Positions 13,101-26,881 of a stretch of DNA of 64,000 nucleotides are shown in pieces. The stretch lies in assembly GCA_026686845.1 (NCBI GenBank), contig JAIVEN010000037.1, positions 744,001-808,000 of the forward strand, in the 5' to 3' direction. The stretch comes from Adenanthera pavonina (Eukaryota > Streptophyta > Magnoliopsida > Fabales > Fabaceae). A program made the translations under genes and the position numbers. Position 1 is the first letter of the stretch. The number at the start of each line of letters is the position of its first letter. Under the pieces are notes generated by a model. It ran no database searches. It saw nothing but the letters and a program-made list of their open reading frames with translations, and had not been told where the DNA came from.

Positions 13101-16100
13101 AGACTATTCTTGATCCCCAAGATATTTTATAATTTGGGGTTATTATTAACATGCAATATGGCAACGATAGAAAGTTCCACTTAAATTAATTAATCTGTTT
13201 AAGTGGGCTTCTTGACGAGATTACTATGTATAGGGTGGCTGTTAATACACATATGCCTTTGTGATATAACCAAGCAAAGCAAAATGCTTTCACTTTTGGT
13301 TCAATATTGTGTTTGGAAAGCTAGAATTCAGTGGAAAAGTGGGGTTCAGTTAAGTGTTTCACACACACACACACACATTCGATCTTCTATATGAACGCCA
13401 TGTTTGCTTCAATTTCAAGCATCTTTTTTATGGGGCTACATATGAATATATTCTTCTATATGAATATATTCCTCTCTCGAATGTGAATTTGTGGGTCCCA
13501 TTTTATGTTGAAATTCCCTTACTTTTTTTCCCTTTTTAAATTAATATGTTTCCATCTCTTACTAGTAATATTGTCCATTAATTGTGGTGTGGCTTTTCAG
13601 CCATCAAACTTTATTAATATTTTTTTGGTTGTATAGAATTAATTATGCGCCTCTCTTTTTTTTCTTGGTGTCAACTTTAATGTTTTCACATAATCCCTGT
13701 TTTGATTGTAATTTTTTCAGTAGAAGACTACCATATGGTTAATAATGGATTTGTGAGTACGCTAAAATTATATATCGAACTTCATTAAACTCTTACACAT
13801 AGCTTTAGAAGTTTGATGCTGGCTTATATAATTATGTAAAGGAATATAGTATATTATATTTGATTGACTAATTTGATTGATTGCATTAGCAATTATGTTG
13901 GTTAAGTTTGGTGTTTTAGCAAATAATGGAGTCCCTTGCCAAAAGGTATCAGTGAAGGAGTTTATTTGCTTAATGAAATAATAAATATTAAGCTTTTAAA
14001 TTAGTCGGGATTTAATGTAACTTTTAGAAATCTGCTGGTATTTAAAGAAAAAAAAATTCACATTATACAATGAATTAGTATTACAAAAATTTCAATTCAA
14101 AAAACAAATCTGGAAGGTCTAGCATATATTGTGGTAGAAGCGAAAATGAACATTATTGGGGGTTTAAATCCTAAATTATTCATTTCTTATGATTATGGGT
14201 GGCAATTTTTTTTTTGTATATTTTTATTTTTTAAAAAAATAAATCAGAAAATAATTTGAAAGATAAAGCAAGAAAAGAAAAATGATTCCATTATCACATG
14301 AAGGTTTACATGAAGGCTGTTGTAATTTGTAAATATTGGAATACATAAAAGTTTAAAGCAATTATAAATGGACTTTACTAACTAAGGCTTGGGCTACACA
14401 CGGATTGTTTGGGTCCAACAAAGTTATGGGCCTAATTTTGTTGACTATAAGGCTGTTGCTTCAGATTCACTTATTTTTTGGCTTAAATATTTCCCTTTAT
14501 TTGGTGGCCAATAGGCCCAGGTCTGAAGAGCTGAAAGATGATCAACAAAAATGAAGGGAGATCGGGGCCAAAAAATGGCAGAAGCAAATGCAAAGAGTAA
14601 TTCCATAGTACTCATAAGTTATGATTTTTGTTTAGCACAAAGGATAATTCTAGAATAGGATGCTTAAGAAATCTATTCATCTATTAATTATGACAGGATC
14701 TTGCTGGTTAATAAGTTATGATTTTATATGATATAATGATGATATAATGATTATTAATATTAATCATTACAAGAGAACAAATCTATCATAATTTTTTGGT
14801 GAAGAGGTATGGATTTAAACTTGTTATACTAAACGTTTATAAGAAAAAAAATTGTTATACTAAACAAATAATTCTATTGTGTATATTTAGAAAGTAAAAA
14901 TTAAAGATTGGATAAAAAGGAAAGAAATGAACTTTATACTCCTTTTTCTTTTATTTCATCTTCTTATACTAAATACATAATTCTTTGGATTTGGATCCCA
15001 GCAGTACCCATTTCCCTTAATTGCTCAAGTACAGTGTAAAAATTAAGATATTTATACTATTTTTATATTTTTATTTTATGTATAATAAATTTATCTTCTC
15101 TCAATACATTGCACTTAAAAAATTAAGGGAGGTAGGCAGGGAATCCCTATTAAAAACAATATGAAGAACTCAAAAGATTTTACACTTAAATTACACTTAT
15201 TTGATTGTAGGATCTTACCAAAAAAGGAAAGAAATAAACTTTGTATGCATTTTTTCTTTTTTCTTTTTTGGCAACCATTTTTTCTTTCATTCCATCTTCT
15301 TTATTAACTGCATAATGCTTCATTTTTTTAATAAAAAAATCTCAATAACTCAAAAGATTTGATATGTATAAGATTCTAATTTTTTTAGCACTTGAGTATT
15401 CTTAGCCAATAATGGAAGATTAATCTCTTTAAGTTTTGAGATGTAATATTGAAATTGGTTTTCTCTTCTCTTTTAATAAAATATTTTCCATAGGAATGAA
15501 TCAAATTGTAGATAACATAGTTACTGAAATATGCAATTATGCCAAATATCCTATGTCTACTTTACCAAAAATAAAAATCTTGTTAGTATATCGTACAATA
15601 CAAGCCCATCTAACATTAAATTCAGTGATTATTCAAGTATCCTCGGGTTTGATTTGAGTATGATATCTTTACCTTAAATTGTAATAGATGGAAATTATGG
15701 CTTTTTTCGAAAAAAAGAAAGGAAATTAGGTGTTTACCCCCTCCTTGAGCTTATTTCTTACCTTTAATCTTCTCATCAAGAAGTTTCTTGGATTCTCAGC
15801 TTGATCTTCTCCGTATATTATGAACATTTCAAAATTAAAATTAAAGAAAGCATTTTTAAATGAAAAACTCGGTCTCCAAACCGTGTAATTGCATTGTATT
15901 AGTTTGACTTGTCTCTAGTCTTTGCTCTCAAGTTTGGTCTTTTACTCCCTCTTATTTTTCTAGAGAGGGACATGGCGACCGGCAGCCCCAGGAACCATCC
16001 TCCTCCGTTTCTTTATTTGTTTAAAAAGTCAAATCATAACGAGCAAAAGAAGCCCCACCTTCCTCATCTAAGCCCGAACATTATAATCTAATATCCCTAT

Positions 16101-16268
16101 TTTCTTTCCCAAATTCCAAGGGTTTCTTCAATTCCCATCTCTTTAATTCTTTCGACTTCATAGTCGTCGTCATCATCTTCTTCGATTCTCTTCTGGGTCA
16201 GGTTGGTTTTCATTTCAATCAAATTCAGAAAGGCGAAATCTTTGAGAGATTCGGAGACGGATTCGGGT
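9679..16268. other. Intergenic region between APL-like and ALIS genes
   Basis: Begins with the CT/GA-rich leader and promoter of the APL-like gene (a GA run near 9831-9850). A compound (CT)n(TA)n microsatellite lies at about 10141-10184, (TA)n at 10613-10636 and a (CA)n tract at 13362-13377. No gene is supported. A 46-codon ORF at 11915-12055 lies in a locally GC-richer patch but shows nothing recognisable. The last 350 bases before 16269 are probably the ALIS promoter and leader. Confidence 0.5.
10141..10184. repeat. Compound (CT)n(TA)n microsatellite
   Basis: An uninterrupted CT run of about 14 units leads directly into a TA run of about 8 units. Typical of plant intergenic DNA and likely length-polymorphic. 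Confidence 0.9.
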
Positions 16269-19200
16269 ATGGCATCGTCGAGCTCAGGAGTTACTGGATC
16301 TACTGATTCAACAGCTGCCAGAAGACAGACCAAGCGACCCAAGTGTAATTTCTGATTCCTGATCATATTTTTTGCTTTGTTCTGCTTAATTTGCAGTTGC
16401 CCACTATTTAAAAGATTTTTTCGTTAGTTTGTATGTGTTTGTGATGTTCTTTTGTTTTCTTCATTTGCTTCTGGTTCATATCACTTAAAAAGCATAATTG
16501 ATTTGTTTAAAAGTGGAAGGCCATGACTTCCTTTTAGGCATAACCTGTGCTAGCACTTAATGCATAATACTGAGACGCCCGAAACTGTTGATCAAGCTCT
16601 AATTTATGAAGGCTTTTCATTACATGGAAGTCCCTATGTGGCAGGCTGATTTTCACCTTAGCTTTTGGAGAGTTGACATTTATATTGATTTTCATTGGAC
16701 TTGTATAAGGCTTCTTCACCTAATTGTGGAGTTCTTTGTAGTTGCATAGTATATATTCTACTTCAACAACAAATGCATTTTTGTCATCTTTATGGTATAT
16801 TCTCGGTAAACTTTAATGACAAGATATGTCTTTCAAAATTTTTCATCCTTTTCAGATTCGAAGTTTACACAACAAGAACTTCCAGCATGCAAGCCGATTC
16901 TTACACCTAAAGCGGTAAAACTGCCTATTTTTATGAATTGCCCAAATTGATATATATGTGATTTACATAGTCGTGAAAGCTATCGTTTGATCTTGGGGGA
17001 ACTTTATTTAATTTAAACATTTTTTGCAGGTTATTTCAGCATTCTTGCTTGTCAGTGTTGTCTTCGTACCTATTGGAGTTGCTTCCCTATTTGCTTCACG
17101 AGATGTATGCTTGGGTGCAATCATGCCTTGAACTTAAATGTTCAGTCTGATTTAGTGCTGACTATGATTATCTTATTTTCTGTCAGGTTGTGGAAATTGT
17201 TGATAGGTATGAGTCTGCATGCGTACCAGGTAATTATTCTGACAAGGTAGCTTTCATCCAAAGCTCTGCGGATAAAACATGCAATCGGACTCTAAATGTG
17301 AGTATCCTTGATAGAACTTTCTCTTTTTAATTGTTTGATCATCATCATACTGTTCATTCTGTTCTCATGAATGTTGTTTCACGCTATAATGTTTTTTTTT
17401 CTCTTATGATAAGGTGAAAAAACACATGAAGTCACCTATTTATGTTTACTATCAGCTGGACAACTTCTACCAGAATCATCGACGGTATATACCTGAATTT
17501 ATTATCTTCATGTGTGCCATATGCATAAAACCCTATGCATTACACATTAGCTTTATTCATTATGAGAGAGGGAAGTGTGGTTTATAATGAATAAGAATTC
17601 CCCGACCCATCTTTGTTCAATTGTCCTTGATAATTCCAGCTTTTGTGGCTTCCCCACTCTAATTTTGTGAAATTCCATTTTGGTGAAAATTTCATTCTTT
17701 TTCATTGACTCATGTAGCAGAAGCGTAGGTAGACTACGGGCCAAAGCATAGATATCATTCATAAGAACAAATTTGGTCAAGCTGTGCTACCTGTTTGCTT
17801 ATGTTATTTGTTTGTTTCAACTACATGTTTGTGTTTTTTACGTTCAAAAAGTTTTTCTTCTTAACAATGAAACAATAGCACTGTTTCTTCCCTGTTTCCT
17901 TTTTTAGGAGGGGAAAGAGAGGGGGGGGGGGGGGGGCGGTAATTGTAAAAGCTGCTGTAGTTGTTACCATTTTTTGTTTAGAAAGCTCCTGTCAAGCTTG
18001 GGCTCTGACTCTGTTAAAAGTGATGAAGAGTCTATTTGCATGAGATTTTTTTTTTTCAAAGTCACATCTGCCATATTATCTTGTCTGTGTTTATCTTATC
18101 TTTATTGTAGTTTGTAAATTTAGTGGCTTTGATAGACTTTAATCATTTTCTGTCTTATCCTCCGTTTGGATGAAGAGAAAATAGGAGGAAGAGGGAAATT
18201 CGGAGAGAAAATAAGAGGGAACCTAAACACCCTTTTGTTTAGATTCCTCCTTATTTTCTCTTTTAGTATTTCCCTCCCCCTATTTTCCTCTCAATTGAAA
18301 CGAAGCCTTAAAATTTCTTGGTTAGCAATTGAACATATTGTAAATTAACTCATTGTTCTTGTTTATTTTATTCTAATGGCAATTTTGTATTATCCAGGTA
18401 TGTTAAAAGCCGAAGTGATGCACAGTTAAGAGATCCTAAAGAACAGGCATCTACAAGTGACTGTAAGCCTGAAGATATGTTTAATGGATCGCCAATTGTG
18501 CCTTGTGGTCTTATAGCTTGGAGTTTGTTCAATGACACGTACAGCTTCTCCCTCAACAACAATAATTTGACTGTGAATAAGAAAGACATCTCTTGGAAGA
18601 GTGACAGAGAGCACAAATTTGGAAAAGATGTTTTCCCCAAAAACTTCCCCAATAACTTCCAGAATAGTACTCTTATAGGTGGGGCACGTCTCAATGACTC
18701 TATACCAGTAAGTATTTATTTGAACTCATGTTTTGACTGAACCAAGCATCAATCTGGATGTGTAACTTTGTCTCTTGAAAAGATTCTGTGCTGTGATTTG
18801 AGGTTGTTTTAATGTGCATGTTGTAAATTTGGACTTTGATCATTCTTGCATTTGTTTGTTTGCATGTAAAGCTTGCATCTGTCCATTTTTTGTTACTTTA
18901 TTAGAATGGTAATAATGGCAGTGCAATGATTTATAAACATGTTTTGCTTTTGGTATTTATTCTTTTTGTGGTCTTTACTATAATTTAGCCCCTAATCACT
19001 TTTTTATTTGAATGAAAAGGATTGATGTAAATTTTCAAAGATTTGGAATGGAATTCCATGTGGTTATATAATTCTATTGGAGCAGCATGTAGGTTATTGC
19101 ATGGCACCAGATAAAGATATTCCAGATCATGGCATCATTATTCAAAAGCTTAATGCAATTCAATAATGATCATAAATTACGTTGTTTGAGCATGCAATTT

Positions 19201-21254
19201 GGGATATCATGAAGCTTTAGACTATGCTTTCAGTGGTGGTGGTCCGGGGCTTTCTGCCACTGGACCTTTTGATTGAGCTCATAGCTATTAATACTATGAT
19301 CTCTTTTCTTCCACTTGTTATACTTGTCAATTGTCATATAGCATTGAACAGAAGTTTTACCAATACTTAAAAGTATAGTCGAGACAATGCAGTGTTGTAT
19401 ATTGGTAATAGTTTTGATCAATTCTCTGGAGATATTAATTTGCTTTGGGTAATATCTTGACCATAAAATGAGGAGTGTTTGCATTTGTTCCATCTTTTGA
19501 GACATTTGCTTATCCCTATTCTAAGAGCTTGAAGTTCTTCAATAAAATTTTGATGAATGAAAAATCATAGAGTTTCATTCAAATGGCAGTCCTGTAGTGC
19601 TTTACTGTTTCATTTTCCCCAACAACTCACATATGCATTTTGACTTTTATGAGGCCAGTCTTGAAATAAAGGCGTTAGCAGGAGCTATTTGGAAACTATA
19701 TAGACGGAATTTCACACAACCCTTCATCTTTTTGACTTCCAATATACCCTATTATCATCATGTGATTAATTTGAGTTTCTCAATTGGTAGCTTGCATCAA
19801 AGAGATAAGTTGCTCACTTTCTTGGATATTGTTTATGAAACAGTTAAGTGAGCAGGAAGATCTTATTGTATGGATGCGGACTGCTGCACTGCCAACTTTT
19901 AGGAAGTTGTATGGAAAGATAGAGACAGATCTGAATGTTGGTGACGTCATTCAAGTGACATTGAAAAACAACTACAACACATACAGTTTTAATGGCAAAA
20001 AGAAGCTTGTGCTGTCTACTACTAGCTGGCTTGGTGGGAAGAATGACTTCCTTGGCATTGCTTATCTCACTGTTGGAGGACTGTGCTTCTTTTTGGCTTT
20101 GGCTTTCACCATTGTATACTTTATCAAGCCAAGGTAAGTACTTAAAATTCCCACTACTTGCTACCATGGAAATTAATTGAGGCTTGCCTGTTTTTGGGGA
20201 AGCTTCTATTTGCTTTGGCATGTCTTAATGTCTTACAACAGAAATGGCATTGGATGCATTCATTCTTTCAGACATTAGCGCATCAAATGATCAAATTTAG
20301 TACCGGCTCTTTCTGGTTCTGACCAACTTAGTGAGCATTGCATGCCTTATTTCAGATTAATCAGAATATTAGGTCTTAGAATTTGCAACTTCTACTGCCT
20401 TTTCTCTACTAAACCCCCAAGATGGCATGAGTATATTTATTGGTCAATTTGATCAGAATGGCTCATATGTGATTGTATGTTGTAATGTTGCTGATGCTTA
20501 CCAAATTTGTGTTCTTTCTTGTATTGTAACTGTGTGCCCTCATAGCGTGGGGTTATGTAAGTGAAACGTTTCCTGACTTACGAAGGGAGGGAGGGATGGG
20601 GGGAGAGGATGATTTTCTGCCAAGTCTAATAGAGTTGAGTTTTTTTTTTTTTTAGCAGCATTCTGGCTATGATTATTAGGTATCCACCGTGGCTTGTATA
20701 TTAAATACATATAGAAATTTATAGAAATGTGAAAACTGTCGGAAGATTTTACAGTTATTTGATTTCTGTAGGGGTCTCATAGATGACATATAACCAACCA
20801 TTCTATTTTCCAATGAGTAAAATACTCAAGCCTTCCTTGATACTTAATGATTTTACACAAATCTTTCCTTTTTTTTTAAAGCCTTCATGAATGCCCGTGG
20901 AAATTTGATGAACCTTATGCAGACCTCCCATGAACCCCTTTGTTACTCGAGCCAGATTTTTAAGTCTTGAAAAAAAAATAAAGAATGAATCATATAAAAT
21001 CAGAAAAAAACCGAGATTAGATAGTGGGAGTCTGCTAGCTTGTATTAAATGCTGAGTTTAATAGATTATTTGTTGTGAATGACTTGCGTATCTCCTTTTT
21101 TCCATTTCAAGTTAAACTTCATATATGTTCTATTCTAGTTCGTTAAATTTAAATGTAAATATAATTAGTTTCTAATCTTTTATAACTCAATCTATGTAGG
21201 CAACTTGGAGATCCTTCATATTTATCTTGGAATAGGAATCCGGGAGGACACTAA
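16269..21254 (+). CDS. ALIS: ALA-interacting subunit (CDC50/LEM3 family)
   Basis: Beta-subunit of P4-ATPase phospholipid flippases, needed for their ER exit and activity. Protein of 348 aa. Exons: 16269-16344, 16856-16914, 17030-17104, 17187-17297, 17414-17484, 18398-18707, 19844-20133, 21200-21254; all GT-AG with consistent phases. The N-terminus is cytosolic (KRPKYSKFTQQELPACKP), followed by a first membrane segment at about 46-68 (VISAFLLVSVVFVPIGVASL). A large lumenal loop carries paired cysteines and several N-glycosylation sequons (NYS, NRT, NDT, NLT, NST). A second membrane segment lies at about 300-325 (FLGIAYLTVGGLCFFLALAF). Family signatures are IYVYYQLDNFYQNHRRYVKS, PIVPCGLIAWSLFNDTY, WMRTAALPTFRKLYGKI and NNYNTYSFNGKKKLVLSTTSW. 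It ends SWNRNPGGH. Length and termini match Arabidopsis ALIS1-type proteins. Which ALIS number it corresponds to cannot be decided here. Confidence 0.96.
17921..17936 (+). repeat. G16 homopolymer in ALIS intron 5
   Basis: Sixteen consecutive G residues inside intron 5, in a purine-rich stretch. Such a run may form G-quadruplex structure in the transcript and is prone to sequencing length error. Confidence 0.8.
18158..18307. mobile_element. Tourist-like MITE (PIF/Harbinger) in ALIS intron 5
   Basis: A 150-bp palindromic element flanked by TTA on both sides (18155-18157 and 18308-18310). The left end TCCTCCGTTTGGATGAAGAG and the reverse-complemented right end GGCTTCGTTTCAATTGAGAG share CGTTT and then align through GAG/AGGAAAATAG. 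The TTA duplication and the CGTTTGGAT-like end fit Tourist/Harbinger MITEs. It is intronic and about 90 bases upstream of the exon 6 acceptor. Confidence 0.8.
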
Positions 21255-22344
21255 GCCAGAGAAATTATGCTTGTTTGAACTTTCGAGAGTGGAAGGCTTG
21301 TGTCTTTTACAGTGGCAGGTTTAATTTTGTAATCTATATTACTAACGTGTACTAGTCACTCTTTAAGGAATTACATTTTATTCATTTTTTTTTCGGTGTC
21401 AGGATTGAAGTCACTTGTTTGCCTAGAAAATAGAATTCAATATATGTGTAAGTCGCTTCTCATCCAACTTTGGAAAACATGAGTTCTTGTACAATTCATA
21501 ACTTCTGGTTTTGCTAGATGAAAACCGCAGAAATTGCAGGGGAGTGCCCCTCAAACATAAAGAAACTATCGTCGTGTTGATGAAAACAACACAATAGAAT
21601 AGCATAGAATAAAAGGCAAAATATATATATATATATATATATCAATGAAAAAAATAATTGTGTTGATGAAAGTAGTCTTTGGCGTCTTGGAGTAAAAATT
21701 ACAAAAGAGTGAGTCAGTGTACGAGGCATGTTATATTCCCTTTTCCTAGCTAAGCTAATGTATATTAGGTTAGAGAGATCGTTTTTAGCTTCATTCTCCT
21801 CCTTCCTCATGCTCTGGAATTGGCAGGATTCATGAAGTTGATAGATCAATTTAATTAGATCAAGTTCATCCTCTGCATTGTTCAAATGTTTAGTTTCCTT
21901 TAGGTTCTTTTCTTGAATTTACCTTGGCTTAATATTAAAACTTGGGAAGCAGTTGTGTTTTTAATTCAAATGGTATTTGAAACGGCTTGCACATATCTCA
22001 ATTAATCCAACTCCCTAGGACACTTACAAACAGGCCATCCACACCAGAACAAGGGTATCGATTAGCAAAGAATTTCTTTACAGTCACACTCCAATTGACA
22101 AATTTAACATTCAAAACTGTAACAAAGCTTTTCTAACCATTCCTTACATGCTAGCTTACACCGTTGTTTCAACCTATTGAGGCATGCGAGCTATATAAAT
22201 ATAAATAAATGAAAATCTTTGCCTTCCAAATTAGTTCGAGAACAGAAAAATTTTGTGCTTGATATTAATCAATTTTCCAGATTGCACCAAATATAGAAGA
22301 ATTACACGGAAGCAGTGGAGTGAATGAAGCTTTAAGTACCATCC
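21255..22344. other. Convergent intergenic interval
   Basis: Between the ALIS stop and the stop of the minus-strand methyltransferase gene, so it holds both 3' UTRs. An (AT)n tract lies at about 21620-21643. No coding feature is supported. Confidence 0.6.
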
Positions 22345-25300
22345 TCACAGTACTCGTAATAGGATGTTGGATAGGTATGCGCCTTCTGGGTAAGAAGGGT
22401 CTAAAGGATGATCACAAGCTGCTCCAGCCTGTCTTAGAACAGTGATTTTTCTCCCTGCCATGGATGCTGCACCCTAACAGGAGAAGCAAAATTTCTTTTA
22501 AAATAAGTTTTTCTTTTTTTTTTTAACTTTTTGCTGACAGGTAACTTTTACCGACTTTCACCATGAAATGTATACAAAACATGTTTGCGTCAAGCCGACG
22601 ATTATATGTTAAGACATATCTTTTAAGGGGATGTACTTCTAACAAACAGGCGTCTAAGATCCTTGGGTGACAATATCATTAAAAACCTAGCGGATATAGG
22701 TTTGTACCTGAAGAATTCGCAAAAATATTCCGCTTTGGGTTACAGCTCCTGAACAAGAACAAGTCATTAGAAGGCCGCCTCTTTTTGTTAGTTTCATAGC
22801 CAATGAGTTCAAATTTCTGTACATGCCTGATGCACTATGCAGAACCTGACACATGAAGTGAAGTCACATTAATCCAATACTCACATATATAGATGAAGAT
22901 CATATTTCTTAAGAAGAGATCTTACACAACATCCTAAAAAACATTCATATATACAGCTTCACTTAGGTTTCTCTATCTCTGCATGAGTGCCCTTTTGTCA
23001 ACTTATATTACCACATAGCTATTCATTTGTAACAATAGTCAATACCTTTTTCGATGGTGCCAGTTTAGGAGGATCAATGATGACAATATCCCATGACTCA
23101 TTTCTTGAGAGAGCCCTTTTCATAAATACCGTTGCATCTTCTCTCAAAAATGTTATTTTTTGGGGATCCAGGTTGTTAAGTACAACATTTTCTTTAGCAA
23201 GATCCAAAGCTGCCAGTGACGTGTCAACACCTGACAATAATGTAGAAATTGTCAGGCATTTTAAAATTAATCCAGCCTTGTCTTTTGGAGTCAGCATGTA
23301 CCTGTGCATGCATGTGCACCTTGCAAAGCACTTTATCCAAGATTAAGTTACAGTATAACCTCAAGAAAAATTTACCTTGGAAGAATTTCAAAGCAACATT
23401 TGAAGGGTTTCGAGCCAAGGGAAATAAATTTAACTCATTTAATAATTTAATAATACTTCCCACAGGATCACGTTCACAACTAATATAGAAGTAAATTTAG
23501 CAATAAATGGTTTTACAGTCTTCAATTGTCTTGATGTATGTTACAAGCGTAGTTCAGAAATTGGATCATTATCCCTTACATAACATTTCACTTAATCATT
23601 AAAAGTTAATATGCCTCCTTTCCTTTTTCAAAATTAGAATCAAAAGTCAGTTGACCATCCCCATTTCCTACAGTAGTGTAAAGTATGTCATAGACTACGA
23701 CATTTCACTAAGAAAGAAACAACATAACATACCAGTAACATTTACAGCACCTCCACGTATGGCATTTAGAGCAAAGCCACCACTATAGCAGCAAAGATCA
23801 AGAACCTTTTGACCATCTGAAATTCTTGATATAAGATGGCGGTTCTCACGTTGATCTGCATAAAATCCTGTCTTCTGGCCCTTAAGTGAAATTGCATATA
23901 AAATTCCATTTTCCATAATCTGACAGAAAGAAACAACACACCATCAAAATTTCACGCTCTTAATTTCCCTATTGGCATGAATGCTTTTCTGAGATCCCAA
24001 CCAGTTGTCGTGTGGGGCATAGACATATATAAACCCCATTTTGAGCCAGTTAACTTTATGAGAAAGAATTGGTGCAATTAAAATATAAGTTCTACTACCA
24101 ATGGGCACCTGGTCAAGTGGTAAAGGGTTTGACCAGCATTCCTCGGGGATGAGGTTTCGATTCCTGAGGGGTGCAACAATATTAAAAAAATTAAGGCTTC
24201 AAATAGGTCTTTTCATCAATACCCGTGAACCGCCGAAAGATCCAACACAGCGGGGTTCGAATTAGTCTGGGGCAGCCAATGAATCCAGGATACCCCAGAA
24301 TACCGAATGATAAAGTATGAAAAAAAATATAAGTTCTACTATAAGATAAGCATGCCAAACGTCCTAAACATACTAAATTAGGGATCACTAGACATGGAAA
24401 TGTTAGCCCAGAAATCAGTTAGCATATATAATACACTGATAATGGAATATCAGAATACTAAAGGTCATAAAATTAAAAGATATTTATAAAAAAAAAAAAG
24501 AATATTTAGCACTTTTATTTTCTTCTATAAAGACAAAACAGATTGACGAGGTTTACTTAGCACCTGTCACTTATAGCATGTTGCAACAAACAGGTGAACT
24601 CTGAGGTGGTGTTTATCTTTTGTCAGCATATCACTGCAGTAATATAATGAACCTTTCATGACCAGCAGAAGAAGGCTATTATTTATACAAAATACATCTT
24701 TCATTATTAAGTAATATTTCAGGCTTAGCCTTTGCATGAAAAATTCACATATGAAGGATTTTCCTACACCAACAATTGAACCTTGGACGTATTTTAGTGG
24801 AATGCCCACCTTTGACCTTTCAGGACCAGCAGATGAATGAATTTCCTTCAAATCTGACACATCTATGCCTTCTTCCTTTAAGATATCAACAGATGGTCGC
24901 CAATTTATGTGATTGATATCATCAATTTTTCTGATGCAAGTCTCTACCTCTTCTCTGTACTTCTCAACCCAAGCAGCAGATGATGCTATTACAGCTACAT
25001 CTCCAAAGATGTCGATAATCAATCCTGATAATCTAAAAGGAACTAGTAAAATATGATTGAAGTTCATGCACGCAAACTTCATGAAAATAAGTTATTAGAT
25101 ATCATAGGAACTACTCAACATAAGAAGCCCTACAAAATGAAGACATTCACATATGAATAATTCACATGTTGATATTAATATTATTAGACTGTTATTAGCA
25201 AAGAGACACATCGTCTACTCTTAATATCACTCCATGATAACAGCAATATAATACTTTAATTTTCATCAAGTAGGTTAGTTTCAATGGTAGTAAATCATGA

Positions 25301-26854
25301 AATGTATCTATGAAGTATGTACTTTTTAAATGGCTGGAAAAATATCAATGGTGATTGTTAAAATGAGATGAAATATATTTTATCATGAAGTCTCACACTT
25401 AATATAGAGAATGCACCATCCCTGAAGCTCACCTATCTCCCTCACTATTAATTAGACGGTATGCATTTGTCTGGGCTGAAGGAAGACCCAACCTTTTACG
25501 TAATTCAACAGCCGAAACTATTCTTGTTTCAAGCAATTTCTTGATGTTCAAAGCACATGATGAGTCACTGTAAGATCAACCAATACAACTCAGCGGCCTG
25601 ATCAAGAGGCCAAAGTGAAACAGAAAGGACTCATATATATAACCTAGTAGCTTCATCTTCAAACTGCATGAGCCGTACGCAGAACATAGAAACTGAGTTG
25701 TACATGCCCCACCCAATTGGCTTCTCAGTCCCATCGGCCACCAGCACAATATCTCCAGTCTTAGGAGGTGGTCTTCCAATTATTCTATCAACAGCTCCAC
25801 TGTAAACCATTGGGTTCCCATCCTTAAAGAGTTGTGACTTCCCCTTTTTCAGTACAACGTTTGCAATGCCTGCTAAGGCCAAACCATTCATAAAGAGTTC
25901 AGTAAGTCTAAAAAAAATATTACTCTCCCATATACCTTGTAGCTCTACAAATACATACATTAACTACTTACTCATGCATTTTACAAACGATGCCATGAGA
26001 TTTGACAATTATACAGTACTATTATAGTGGGAGAATCAGTTAAAGGACTCTGATTCTATCTGGTATCATCATGCAGATATAAACTCATTCGATCATTCCA
26101 TTACGCCTTGGTAATGGAAGAGACCTTACAAAATATATTATTGAAAGACTCAATGATGATGTGCTTAAATACTGACTTTCAAACTCAATTTAAGTTAAAT
26201 AACAACAATTGGAAAAATGTAATTTTCACGGTCATACCCATTACATTACTGGCACTACAACTATTTCTTATCCTACAATATTAAAATGCTGCTGACACCC
26301 CCCAGTCATTATATTCCCAAAAGGGGAAAATTTTATTTCCGGCAAAATCAAACTGCTTCAGCAAATGCGATTTTTCTGCCTATTGTCAAAGTTCAACTAT
26401 TTATAACTTCCAAAGGTATGAGACAACAGCAATCAACTTCTCCGTATGTCTAATACCATAAATTCCCGCCATAACTTGAATAAGTTGAGGCGGTACTCAT
26501 GTTCATCAAATTCAAATGTTCATTTTGAGAGGTAGTAGTGTCTCCCGCTAGAAGACAAAGTTTAAAAGCTACTTGTATTAAAATATTACTTAAAACCCAA
26601 GCAAGCTGTGGAAAGTAATAAAACCTCAGATATTATCGGCAGAATTACATATATCTCTCACCAAACAGAATCGAAGAAGCCGAGAAATAGAGATAGGGAC
26701 CTTTGGGTTGATGGTAAGCAATGTCTTGAAGGGTGGGTGACGCTGGTAAAGAAGAAACTGAGAGGGACTTTATCAGGCGCGCAGGAAGCTGCATCATTTC
26801 TGAGTGCTTCTGTGGGGGACTATGGGTGCTTAGGTGGGCGAGGTGAGCGCGCAT
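22345..26854 (-). CDS. RlmI-like SAM-dependent RNA (cytosine-C5) methyltransferase
   Basis: Predicted organellar rRNA methyltransferase resembling bacterial RlmI, which makes m5C in 23S rRNA. Exons: 26854-26662, 25872-25644, 25567-25433, 25032-24810, 23919-23733, 23230-23046, 22845-22708, 22473-22345; phases join to 472 codons. Exon 1 encodes a basic, Ser-rich leader suited to a transit peptide. Exons 2-3 resemble a PUA domain (VVLKKGKSQLFKDGNPMVYSG). Next come RLSGLIIDIFGD, GQKTGFYADQRENR, SAM motif I at about 298 (VLDLCCYSGGFALNAI), motif IV at about 376 (IIDPPKLAPSKK) and the cysteine motif LLMTCSCS at about 413, which supplies the nucleophile in m5C enzymes. The start is uncertain: in-frame ATGs also occur at 26899 and 26797. 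TGGGCT/TGGGCC site II-like motifs at 26882-26927 argue the upstream one is in the promoter. Substrate and compartment are inferred. Confidence 0.88.
24098..24323 (+). mobile_element. tRNA-derived SINE in methyltransferase intron 4
   Basis: A 226-bp insertion flanked by a perfect 18-bp target duplication, AAAATATAAGTTCTACTA, at 24080-24097 and 24324-24341. The head carries tRNA-like Pol III promoter boxes: an A box around GGTCAAGTGGTAAAGG (24111-24126) and a B box around GGTTTCGATTCC (24152-24163). The tail ends in a short A-rich run. It lies antisense to its host gene and has no ORF of its own. Perfect flanking repeats imply a fairly recent insertion. The family name cannot be assigned without a SINE library. 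Confidence 0.9.
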
Positions 26855-26881
26855 GAAGAAACATGGAGATCGATGCGCAAT

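Noticed and set aside
15971..16093. A roughly 40-codon ORF (MATGSPRNHPPPF) upstream of the ALIS start, considered as a regulatory uORF
   Set aside because: The transcription start is unknown and may lie downstream. The peptide shows no conserved-uORF character that I recognise.
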